Of a stretch of DNA of 64,000 bases, positions 55,888-64,000 are shown one piece after another. The stretch is from the NCBI RefSeq assembly GCF_037392515.1, contig NC_090283.1, positions 14,951,501-15,015,500 of the forward strand, in the 5' to 3' direction. The notes under the pieces are model-generated. The model searched no databases, had not been told where the DNA came from, and saw only the letters and a program-made list of their open reading frames with translations. Source of the stretch: Haliotis asinina (lineage: Eukaryota > Mollusca > Gastropoda > Lepetellida > Haliotidae). Position 1 is the first letter of the stretch. Each line of letters starts with the position of its first letter. Made by a program: the position numbers and the translations under genes.

Positions 55888-56842
55888 AGTATCATGACGC
55901 AGAAAAGTGTGGATGTGAAAGATGTTGCTCTCTCCTCAGTGGAGAGATTTGACGATGCACTTCTGAAAGTGAAGGACATTCTGGATAGTCAAGTTTATCT
56001 GCATGAAATTATGATGAGATCGAGTGTGTTGTACAAAACCATTTATACTGACAAGACCAAAACTTAAGAAGGGAAGCTTCAACCAATGTCACCTCCTTTC
56101 TTGAAATGGTTGACGGATTACACTGATCTCATAGGATCTTTCTCATCTGCTGCTGCTGAGCACCGAACTTCAGAGAGAGGAACAGCACAGAAAACAGTTG
56201 CTCCTAAGAAAAAGAAGAGAAGCAGAAAAACCATGGAGGATGATCTATTTCAACCTCATGTAAAGAAGCCAAAGAAGCAGCAGGTTAAGAAACAAAGTAA
56301 GTGAGTTGAATTTTGGGAAACTGACGTGGACAAAATAAAAGTTCCATATGTAAACATACTGTGCAACTTGTGTGATAGTTCGCTGGTAGGAGGTGCTCAG
56401 TTACCATTGTTGAGACATATTGACTTGAGGTTGGGACCTGACATCGCCTTTGCAAACGAATAAAATATTCATGTGGTATTGAAAGAATCACCTGTCATAG
56501 AAACTGTTATAAAACCCAGTGTTGAAGTAGGCTTGTCATTCTTGAGCGAGGATACCACTGCAACACTTCACTTACAGTGATATCCATTTGCAAGTTACTA
56601 TGGAGGACTATCCTCTCTATGTCCCCCACTATGAAACATTACTTCAAGACACTGAGCACAAGTAACCAGCAATACCACAAAGGAAAATTATCAACTACAG
56701 TTAGAGCACAGAGCGCAGTAGAGAAAGCAGATGCCAAAGACAGACGTCGCAAGTCATTAAAACGAGCTGCAGGTGGACAGATCATCACTTCCAACAGGAT
56801 AAGTCAGCCACACAACACTACTCCTTCTAAGCTAACGTTTTG
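55888..56842 (+). pseudogene. Unidentified protein-coding relic with in-frame stops
   Basis: One frame runs on past several stops. It opens MTQKSVDVKDVALSSVERFD and has LLKVKDILDSQVYLHEIMM. A TAA at 56065-56067 is followed in the same frame by PPFLKWLTDYTDLIGSFSS and a Lys-rich basic segment (APKKKKRSRKT, KKPKKQQVKKQSK). Past a TGA at 56302 it reads ILCNLCDSSLVGGAQL, then YPFASYYGGLSSLCPP. A shifted frame ends RISQPHNTTPSKLTF at 56842. I do not recognise the family. Single-exon layout and basic patches would suit a viral or mobile-element gene, and LINE copy F lies just downstream. Confidence 0.5.
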
Positions 56843-56983
56843 AAGTGCACACCTGTTGCAGGAAACAATATATTCAGTTCACACATGCTTGACTGTGATT
56901 CTTTCATCACAAGGGATACAAAACGGAGGATCCTCACCTTTTAACAAGTACTCAGGTGTATACCGCGTATGGCCAATGCGACA

Positions 56984-57396
56984 TCATCGCATAATGACCT
57001 CCTCAAATCTGGACTGACAACCCAAGTAGGTGTAACCAATATACGGTTTTATTTCATGTAATTTATTGATACCTACTTGAGTGTCCCACTTCTTCCGCAT
57101 TAGATCACGGATATAAGATCTAATTGTAGCTTTGCAATCTGAATATGGAATTAGAAGTGGAGTCACAGATTTATTGAGTGCTGCCTTAGCAGCAAGATAG
57201 CCAGTGTATTCCCTGAAATGCCTACGTGGCTGGGTAACCAACAGAAGACGATGTCGTATTGGCCAGTGGCAAGATTATTATACAATTCAATAATTTCAAT
57301 TAAAAGTGGATGTTTTACAAGAAATATTTTTAATAGCTTGAAGGCAAGAAAGAGAGTCGGAATAGATTATATATTGTGTACGTTTAGGGTGTCCTT
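56984..57396 (-). pseudogene. LINE copy F ORF2, C-terminal remnant
   Basis: AAKAALNKSVTPLLIPYSD, DTQVGINKLHEIKPYIGYTY and LGCQSRFEEVIMR continue into a broken Cys/His region. A TAG-like break near 57200 interrupts MADLAA. Confidence 0.75.
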
Positions 57397-57409
57397 GAAT
57401 ATATCTGAG
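57397..57409. repeat. Target-site duplication, left of LINE copy E
   Basis: GAATATATCTGAG is identical to 62790-62802. Confidence 0.9.
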
Positions 57410-57839
57410 TGGGTGAGTGAGTGAGTTAATATTTAACGTCACATCGGGAATATCTCAGCCATATCGTGACGAGAACGTTAAATACTGAAATGAAATATAT
57501 GGATACTATAAAAACCTGTCAACGACGGACAGTAACACAACTAGAATATCACAACTGGAATTAAAACTAGTGTGGAATGTTAAAACTAATATCACTATTC
57601 GGACAATACAACATAAAATCAGGCTATAGATTGCCAACAACTGAAGGTAGATCACCATACTAGGGGCCATGGGGACTTACAGTACCTTTGCTGCCTGCAT
57701 GGACCCTAGTTGGATTTACATCATCCCCTCAGCTGTCAGCAATTTAGTCACATCTAGCCAAAAATTAAAAATACACATATACTACGATTAAGAACAGTGG
57801 AAAGTTTAAATTTACTGTGAATGCTTTTGGACTGAAGGC

Positions 57840-60800
57840 CTGAAGGCAAGAAAGAGAGTCGGAATAGATTATGTATTGTTTACGTTTAGGGTGTTTTTTA
57901 ATATATTTAAGAGCTATTAGTATGGCGTTAGCTTCAGCTGTAAAAATAGAACTGTTTTCTGGTAATCGAGAAGATATTGTTCTGGATCCAATGACAGTGG
58001 CACAAGCCACTGCGCCACCGTCCTTGGACCCATCTGTAAATAAGGATTTATAATTGCTATATTTATGTTTCAGTTGATTATATTCTTGTTTATATTGTAA
58101 TTCATTCGTTTCAGATTTTTTAAAAGTCGTTAATGTTAGGTCAACTTGTGGCCTAACCAACTGCCAAGGAGGAGAAGAAAGAAGACGGGAAGGAGCTATG
58201 TTTTCCAGCTCAATGCCGGCCGAAGAAAGAAAGGGTTTAATTCTGAGCCCGAGAGGTGGAACAAGAGAAGACTTTTTGTTGTACAAGTCCTCGTAGAGAG
58301 GATTGAAAACACAGTTATATGCAGGGTTAGATTCGTTAGAGTATAGCTTTGTGATATATTGTAAAGATAATTTTATACGACGTTGTGTAAGAGATGGTTC
58401 ATCGGCTTCAACATATAGACAGGAGAGGTTCTAAAGGACCCAAGACAAAGTCTTAGACCTTGATGATGAACAGAATCTAATAATTTTAAGTTGCTGTTGC
58501 AGGCTCCACCATATACGATGGATCCATAATCAAGTTTAGAACGGACAAGTGATCGATATAAATGGAGAAGGGTAGCTTGATCACCTCCCCATTTAGAATT
58601 TGAAACCACTTTCAACAAATCAAGTGCTTTCAGGCATTTAGTTTTCAGAGATTTAATATGAGGCAGAAACGTAAGGTGTGAGTCAAAAATTAATCCCAAG
58701 AACTTGACTTCCTTGACAACTTTAATGGGAGTGCCATCTAGAGATAGTTCAGGGTCTTTATGTGGTTTGTACTTACGACAAAAATGTATGCAATTAGTTT
58801 TCGATTTAGAAAATCTAAAGCCGTTTTCAAGACACCATTTATTTATTTTGTTTAAACATAACTGCAACTGCCGCTCTATGGTATGCATATTTTTACCACG
58901 ACAAGAAATATTAAAATCATCCACAAATAAGGATCCATGAATGGAATCGTTTAAAACTTTAGATAAACTGTTGATCTTTATACTAAAAAGTGTGACTGAC
59001 AAAATACTGCCTTGTGGAACACCCTGATCCTGATTGTAATGATCAGACAGGGTAGAACCTACGCGGACTTGAAATTGTCTGTTATTTAAAAATTTGCCTA
59101 TGAATTGAGGCAAACGACCACGCAAACCGAAATCATGTAGATCTCACAGAATGCCATACCTCCAGGTTGTGTCATATGCCTTCTCAAGATCAAAGAAGAT
59201 AGACACAGCATGTTGCTTATTAATCAGCGCGTTTTTCACAAATGATTCTAAACGCACTAAATGATCGACAGTACTTCTGTTTTTCCGGAAACCACATTGT
59301 ATATCTGTGATAAGGTTATTTGTTTCCAAGTACCAAACAAGTCGATTATTTATCATGCGTTCCATGGTCTTGCAAACACAGCTTGTTAATGAAATCGGAC
59401 GATAATTGGACGGATCCGTATGATCACGTCCAGGTTTAGGTATTGGTACTACTATAGCATCACGCCATGAAGAAGGAAATTTCCCGGATGTCCAAATATC
59501 ATCAAATATTGATAAGAGCGTCTCTAAACAGGATTCTGGTAAATGCTTCAGGAGTTGATAATGTATGTTATCAGCACCTGTAGCAGTGTCATGAGTTTGA
59601 TCAAGAGCAGTATGGAGTTCATGAATAGAAAATGTTTCATTATAATCTTCCCCATTATCAGAATTGAAATTAATAGTTTTCTTTTCTTGTTGTTTTTGAT
59701 ACTGCTGGAATTTAGGTACATAATTAGAAGAGGAAGAGTGTTTAGAGAGGGTTTCACCCAGTTTATTCGCAATATCTGATTTATCTGTAAGTAACTGATC
59801 TCCATGTTTAAGATGATGGACAGTAGATTTAGTACCCTTACCTTTAATTTTCTGGACCATGTTCCATACCTTGGACATGGGTGTCCGAGAATTTATTTTA
59901 GATACATAATTTTGCCAAGATTGGCGTTTATTCTGTTTAAAAGTACACCGTGCTTTAGCATTTAAAATTTTAAATTTATTTAAATTATGTACCATAGGAT
60001 GGCGACGGAAATAATGTTCTGCTTTTTTCCTTGCCTTCCTAGCTTGTTTGCATTCATCGCTGAACCATGGTTTTCGAATATGTGGAACTGCAGAGGACTT
60101 TGGTATACACTCATCAGCTATGGAATTCAGTTCATCAGAAAAACATTCGATAGCATCAGGAACGTCAATAAAACGTTCGGGTTTAAGTTTTTCAGCACAC
60201 AGTGTTTCATATAAAGCCCAGTTAGCCTTTTTAAAATTCCGTCTTGATGATGGAGGAACATCAGATGGAGTTACAGCTTTTAATATAGTAGGAAAATGGT
60301 CACTTCCACAGAGGTCATCGTGGACTGACCATTCAAATTCATTTAGTAGTTCTGAATTTGTAAGTGACAAGTCGAGAGCAGAATAAGTGCCTGTCCCAGG
60401 GTGTAAATATGTGCTGGAACCATCATTATAAATACACAAATCATTGTCAGAACAAAAGTCCTCCAACAATTTACCTTTAGTGTTTATATTTACACTACCC
60501 CAGAGTGGGTTGTGCCCATTTAAATTTCCCGTTATAATACAGGGCTTCGGGAGCTGATCATATAGAGCTTGAAGATCAGTCTTGGCAAACATCGAAGACG
60601 GTGAAATATAAAGAGAGCATAGCGTAAACGCTACATGTAACGTAATTCTCACTGCAACAGCCTGCATGTTAGTATTAAGTGAAACAGGGCTTTGAATAAC
60701 GTTTTGTCTGACTAGAATGGATGATCCGCCAGTGGCCCTATCACCCAGAGGTGAAAAACAATGATATGCATTAAAATGACGAAGGTCAAATGTATCTGTT

Positions 60801-60905
60801 TGTTTTAAATATGTCTCTTGGAGACATAACGCTGAAGGTGTAAAATCTTGGACTAATAGCTGTAATTCATGTAAATTAGTCCTCAGTCCTCTGCAATTCC
60901 ACTGT
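57840..60905 (-). pseudogene. LINE copy E ORF2, broken
   Basis: 59144-60667 holds most of the endonuclease and the first half of reverse transcriptase (NYRPISLTSCVCKT, FFDLEKAYD). 58373-59125 holds GVPQGSILSV, LFVDDFNIS and GLIFDSHLTF. 57840-58286 holds RNase H up to SDSLSCLQA. Frame breaks lie near 59130, 58400 and 60670. The expected start codon after ORF1 is changed (TTTATTCC where ATG is expected), and the usual GDLNG is GNLNG, a loss of the catalytic Asp in the endonuclease. Confidence 0.85.
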
Positions 60906-60924
60906 ACAATATTATTGGAATAAA

Positions 60925-62202
60925 CTATCTTTTGGGGGGATTTATTGGGGATCTACCCCGCACTCTTTTGGAGGGCGACAAGCTATGTGCCCTAGAATGG
61001 ACGTTTTCAGAAACGTCCATGTCTTCAAGAGACCCATATTTGTTGAACAATTGAATTCTATTTTGTGACCCTTTAGGAGCTCTGTCACTTTGTTGTTTTG
61101 AAGGATCAGACTTTGGTTTAGATTTGCTTTTAACAGTTTGCTGACAGTCAGCTGTCGATTTAGACTTAGAGAGTGACTGATATGATGATGGTTTATGATC
61201 AGAAGACGACTTTGAGGTACTAGGAAGTGATTCCTCAGTCTGAGATGATATAGCAGGGTACAAAAGCTGTGGAGAATCGCAATTGCCCCAGGTCAAGGTA
61301 GTTTGGCAGCCTGTGGATGATTTTGTTCTTTTTGAGATTGACTCAGATGATGTTTTTGCTACTGTAGCATAACTCTCTGGAAGATCAGATCTCTTTACCA
61401 TTTTTTTTGCCTCAGAAAAGGAGATATTTTGAGTAAACTTTCTTCTGTTTATCTCCATTTGCTCTTTCCAAATTGGGCACTGTTTAGAAAATGACGAATG
61501 ATCGCCTGAGCAGTTGGTGCATTTTTTGAAATCACTGTCACAATCTTCTGTTGTGTGTGTTTTCTCACCACAGTGAGCACACACAACAGACAATGTGCAA
61601 GTATTTACACCGTGTCCATATTTCTGACACTTAAAACACCTAAGCGGGTTGGGGATGTAAGTGTCAACACTGATATTACAATATCCTGCTCTTACTGATT
61701 TTGGAATACTTGGAGAAGAGAAGTGGAAGAGATATGTGTTAGTAGGTTTTGTTTCTGAGTTTATCCGAGTAGTAAATCTTTTAACAAAAGTTACCCCTTG
61801 ATCTTTCATTTCTGATACGATGTCAAACTCAGTCATATCTGCAAACAATTGATCTCGGTCTCTAACAATGCCTTTGCTTGTGTTCAGAGTCTTGTGTGGA
61901 GTAACTGAAACCTGGACTCCAACAAAGAGCTCAGTTGACAACAGGTTGGTTGATTGCTGTTTCCTGCTACATTCTACAAGTAGGGAACCTGAACGCAGTC
62001 GTCTGACATTTCGTACCTCACCTGCGATGCCATGTATACCTTTAGATACCGCAAATGGGTTTAATTTGAAAGGTGATCTGTCAAGAGTCTCGATCACTAG
62101 AAATCGTGGCCAGTATTCAAAGGACGGAATAGACGGTCGCAGTTCATCATCATCATTGTCAAGTTGACGCTTGTTTCTTTAATGGGGGTTGTGTAAGCCA
62201 TA
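60925..62202 (-). pseudogene. LINE copy E ORF1, nearly open
   Basis: 390 codons are open from 62097, covering the RRM-like region (KLNPFAVSKGIHGIAGEVRN, VKRFTTRINSE) and three knuckles (CFKCQKYGHGVNTC, CAHCGEKTHTTEDC, CTNCSGDHSSFSKQC), ending RGRSPINPPKR. The native start is the Met at about 62202 (MAYTTPIKETSVN); one frame break near 62160 separates it from the rest. Confidence 0.85.
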
Positions 62203-62789
62203 GTTACTTTAATATGGTTCATCATCTGAGCTCCCCACCCACCACGGAGTATCACAAGGACAATGCTAAAAACAAGTTGGCCTCCGACTTGCAGCACCAA
62301 GGATACTCAGATGATATACTCCAGCAGAAGAATTATAAATAATTGATCTACCAGATTGGCCCATGAGCCACCGCCTTCGGGCATAAGACTCTAGGCAAAA
62401 TTTATATTATCATATTTCACAATCCAAAAAGTTAGAGATCAATAGTAGTGCCAAGAAAATTCGAACAATTCAAAATAATATTTGTGCAATGACACATACA
62501 TAGTCCATGCACAGGGCTTGGCGTGACCAGCCGATTGGTCGAACCGGGCCCATTCGACCACCCGTCTAGGCGAAGTCAGGGCCAAAGTGGTGTATTGAGC
62601 AACAGGAACACGGTTACAGGTCCCTATTGCCCTAAACCACCAGGATCCCCTCCTCCGCCGACACAGGGCCGCAACCCACGGCAAACGGGTTGGTGGACAA
62701 AATATTCCCCCGGGTCCACAACGGGGGTGTCGGCGAGCTCTTGGCGTTACCCAGCACCCACCACGAGGAGGTGGCTCGCCACGGGTGCC
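62203..62789 (-). promoter_or_regulatory. LINE copy E 5' UTR
   Basis: Carries both conserved blocks: plus-strand CCAGATTGGCCCATGAGCCA near 62350, and the GC-rich terminal block at 62505-62789, ending at GGCACCCGTGGCGAGCCACC. Confidence 0.6.
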
Positions 62790-62802
62790 GAATATATCTG
62801 AG
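62790..62802. repeat. Target-site duplication, right of LINE copy E
   Basis: GAATATATCTGAG, exact partner of 57397-57409. Confidence 0.9.
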
Positions 62803-63998
62803 AGCTGTTAATATGGCGTTTGCTTCTGCAGTAAAAATAGAGCTGTTATCTGAAATTCTAGAAGATATTGTTCTGTGGCACAAGCCACTGCACCACCGTC
62901 CATGGATCCATCTGTAAATAAGGGTTTGTAATTGCTATATTTAGTTTTTAATTGATTATATTCTTGTTTAATTTGTAAGTCATTTGTTTCTGATCTTTTA
63001 AAAGAAGTTGTTGTTAGCTCGACTTGTGGTCTATCAAACTGCCAAGGAGGAGGAGAAAGGAGACGGGAGGGAGCTATGTTTTCCAGTTTAATGCCGGCTG
63101 AAGAAAGAAAGGGTTTAATTCTGTGCCCTAAAGGTAGAACAAGAGAAGACTTCTTGTCATACAAATCTTCATAAAGTGGATTGAACACACAGTTATATGC
63201 AGGATTAGATTCATTAGAGTATAATTTGGTAATGTACTGTAAGGATAATTTTGTACGACTTTGTGCAAGAGATGGTTCATCTGCTTCAATGTAAAGACTG
63301 TCAATGGGTGAAGTTTGGAAAGACCCAAGACAAAGTCTTAAACCTTGGTGGTATACTGAATCAAGAAGTTTAAGATTGCTTTTACAGACTCCACCGTATA
63401 CGATGGAACCGTAATCAAGTTTCGAATGGACCAGTGATTGATAAAGTTGTAGGAGGGTAGCTTGGTCCCCTACCCACTTACAATTGGAAATGACTTTCAA
63501 CAGGTCAAGTGCCTTCAGGCATTTAGCTTTAAGGGATTTGATATGGGGGAGAAACGTTAAACGTCAAAAATCAATCCCAAGAACTTGGCCTCTTTTACAA
63601 CTTAAATAGCAGTGCCATTTAGAAACAGTTCAGGGACTTTATGTGGTATATATCGTCTACAGAAATGTATACAATTAGTTTTTGATTTAGAAAATCTGAA
63701 ACCGTTCTGAAGACACTATTTATTAATTTTGTTTAAACTGCAGTTGCTCTCAATAGTATGCATATGTTTACCACGACAAGAAATACTAAAATCATCCACA
63801 AAAAGTGATCCGTCAATCGAATCATTTAAAACTTGCCTGTCATTTAAAAAAATGGATATAAATAGAGGCAATCGGCCATCATGTCATGTAAATCTTTCAA
63901 AATGCCGTATTTCCATGTAGTGTCATATGCTTTTTCTAAATCAGAAAAGATAGACACTGAATGTTGTTTATTAATTATAGCGTTTTTGACAAAAAATT
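62803..63998 (-). pseudogene. LINE copy F ORF2, RNase H and reverse transcriptase part, running off the window
   Basis: 62808-63500 encodes the RT-RNase H connector (LVHSKLDYGSIVYGG, SFQTSPIDSLYIEADEPSL) and RNase H start (LFTDGSMDGGAVACAT). Further upstream are remnants of the FVDD region near 63790-63815 and of FFDLEKAYD near 63930. A deletion joins the region after the FVDD block to the DRQF region near 63832. Several frame breaks. Confidence 0.8.
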
Positions 63999-64000
63999 CT

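Larger units (their letters stand above)
57410..62789 (-). mobile_element. LINE copy E, internally deleted, nested in copy F
   Basis: 5.38 kb with an exact 13-bp target-site duplication and both element termini. A junction near 57833 (TTTTGGACT|GAAGGC) deletes about 745 bp relative to copy B, removing the RNase H C-terminal part and the Cys/His motif. The 3' UTR (57410-57833) is kept. Confidence 0.9.
56885..63998 (-). mobile_element. LINE copy F, 3'-truncated, split by copy E, leaving the window
   Basis: The 3' part (about 56885-57409) starts inside the C-terminal Cys/His coding region, so the 3' UTR is lost. The 5' part (62790 to the window end) carries RNase H and reverse transcriptase. 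Copy E sits between, flanked by a 13-bp duplication. ORF2 has several frame breaks. Confidence 0.85.

Noticed and set aside
1..64000. CRISPR arrays, bacterial operons, rRNA or tRNA genes
   Set aside because: None seen. Introns, eukaryotic transposons and splice signals place this in an animal genome.

Overview
This window is animal nuclear DNA built almost entirely of nested mobile elements around one recognisable host gene. A mollusc, probably a gastropod close to abalone (Haliotis), fits best. The dispersed short repeat ending in ...GGAATATTGCTGAGTGCGGC... plus CTCACTCACTC is one I associate with Haliotis genomes, and the host gene has the C-type lectin, PAN and membrane-tail layout of mollusc receptor families. 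The species call is inference.

Layout. 1-2.5 kb: a broken Tc1-like transposase cut by the window edge, a mariner copy with decayed ends, and a FLYWCH zinc-finger fragment. 2.9-3.3 kb: a perfect 34-bp hairpin and a THAP-domain fragment. 3.8-10.9 kb: a 27-bp minisatellite split by a full-length LINE (copy A). 11.0-12.4 kb: two more degenerate tandem repeats. 12.6-16.3 kb: a decayed Polinton/adintovirus-like element with a capsid-like pseudogene, TATA-bearing repeats, a packaging-ATPase pseudogene and a small third gene, cut off by the 3' end of LINE copy C. 16.3-28.4 kb: LINE copy C, itself split by a 6.1-kb CACTA-like DNA transposon that carries divergent exon-like segments. 28.4-30.5 kb: nothing recognised. 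30.7-42.8 kb: LINE copy D, split by the younger and nearly intact copy B. 42.8-46.6 kb and 52-55 kb: short SINE-like repeats and a CR1/L2-type LINE remnant. 44.7-51.8 kb: the host gene, with exons for a C-type lectin domain, a PAN-like cysteine domain, a long Ser/Thr 7-residue repeat and a transmembrane tail. 55.9-56.9 kb: an unidentified pseudogene with in-frame stops. 56.9-64 kb: LINE copy F, split by copy E and running out of the window.

The six LINE copies belong to one I/Nimb-like clade: ORF1 with three CCHC knuckles; ORF2 with APE endonuclease, reverse transcriptase, RNase H and a C-terminal Cys/His motif. All lie on the minus strand. Four have 11-13 bp target-site duplications that fix both element ends. 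The order of events can be read directly: B into D, E into F, A into the minisatellite, C into the Polinton remnant, and the CACTA element into C. The dispersed SINE-like repeats share head and tail similarity with these LINEs, so they were probably mobilised by the same machinery.
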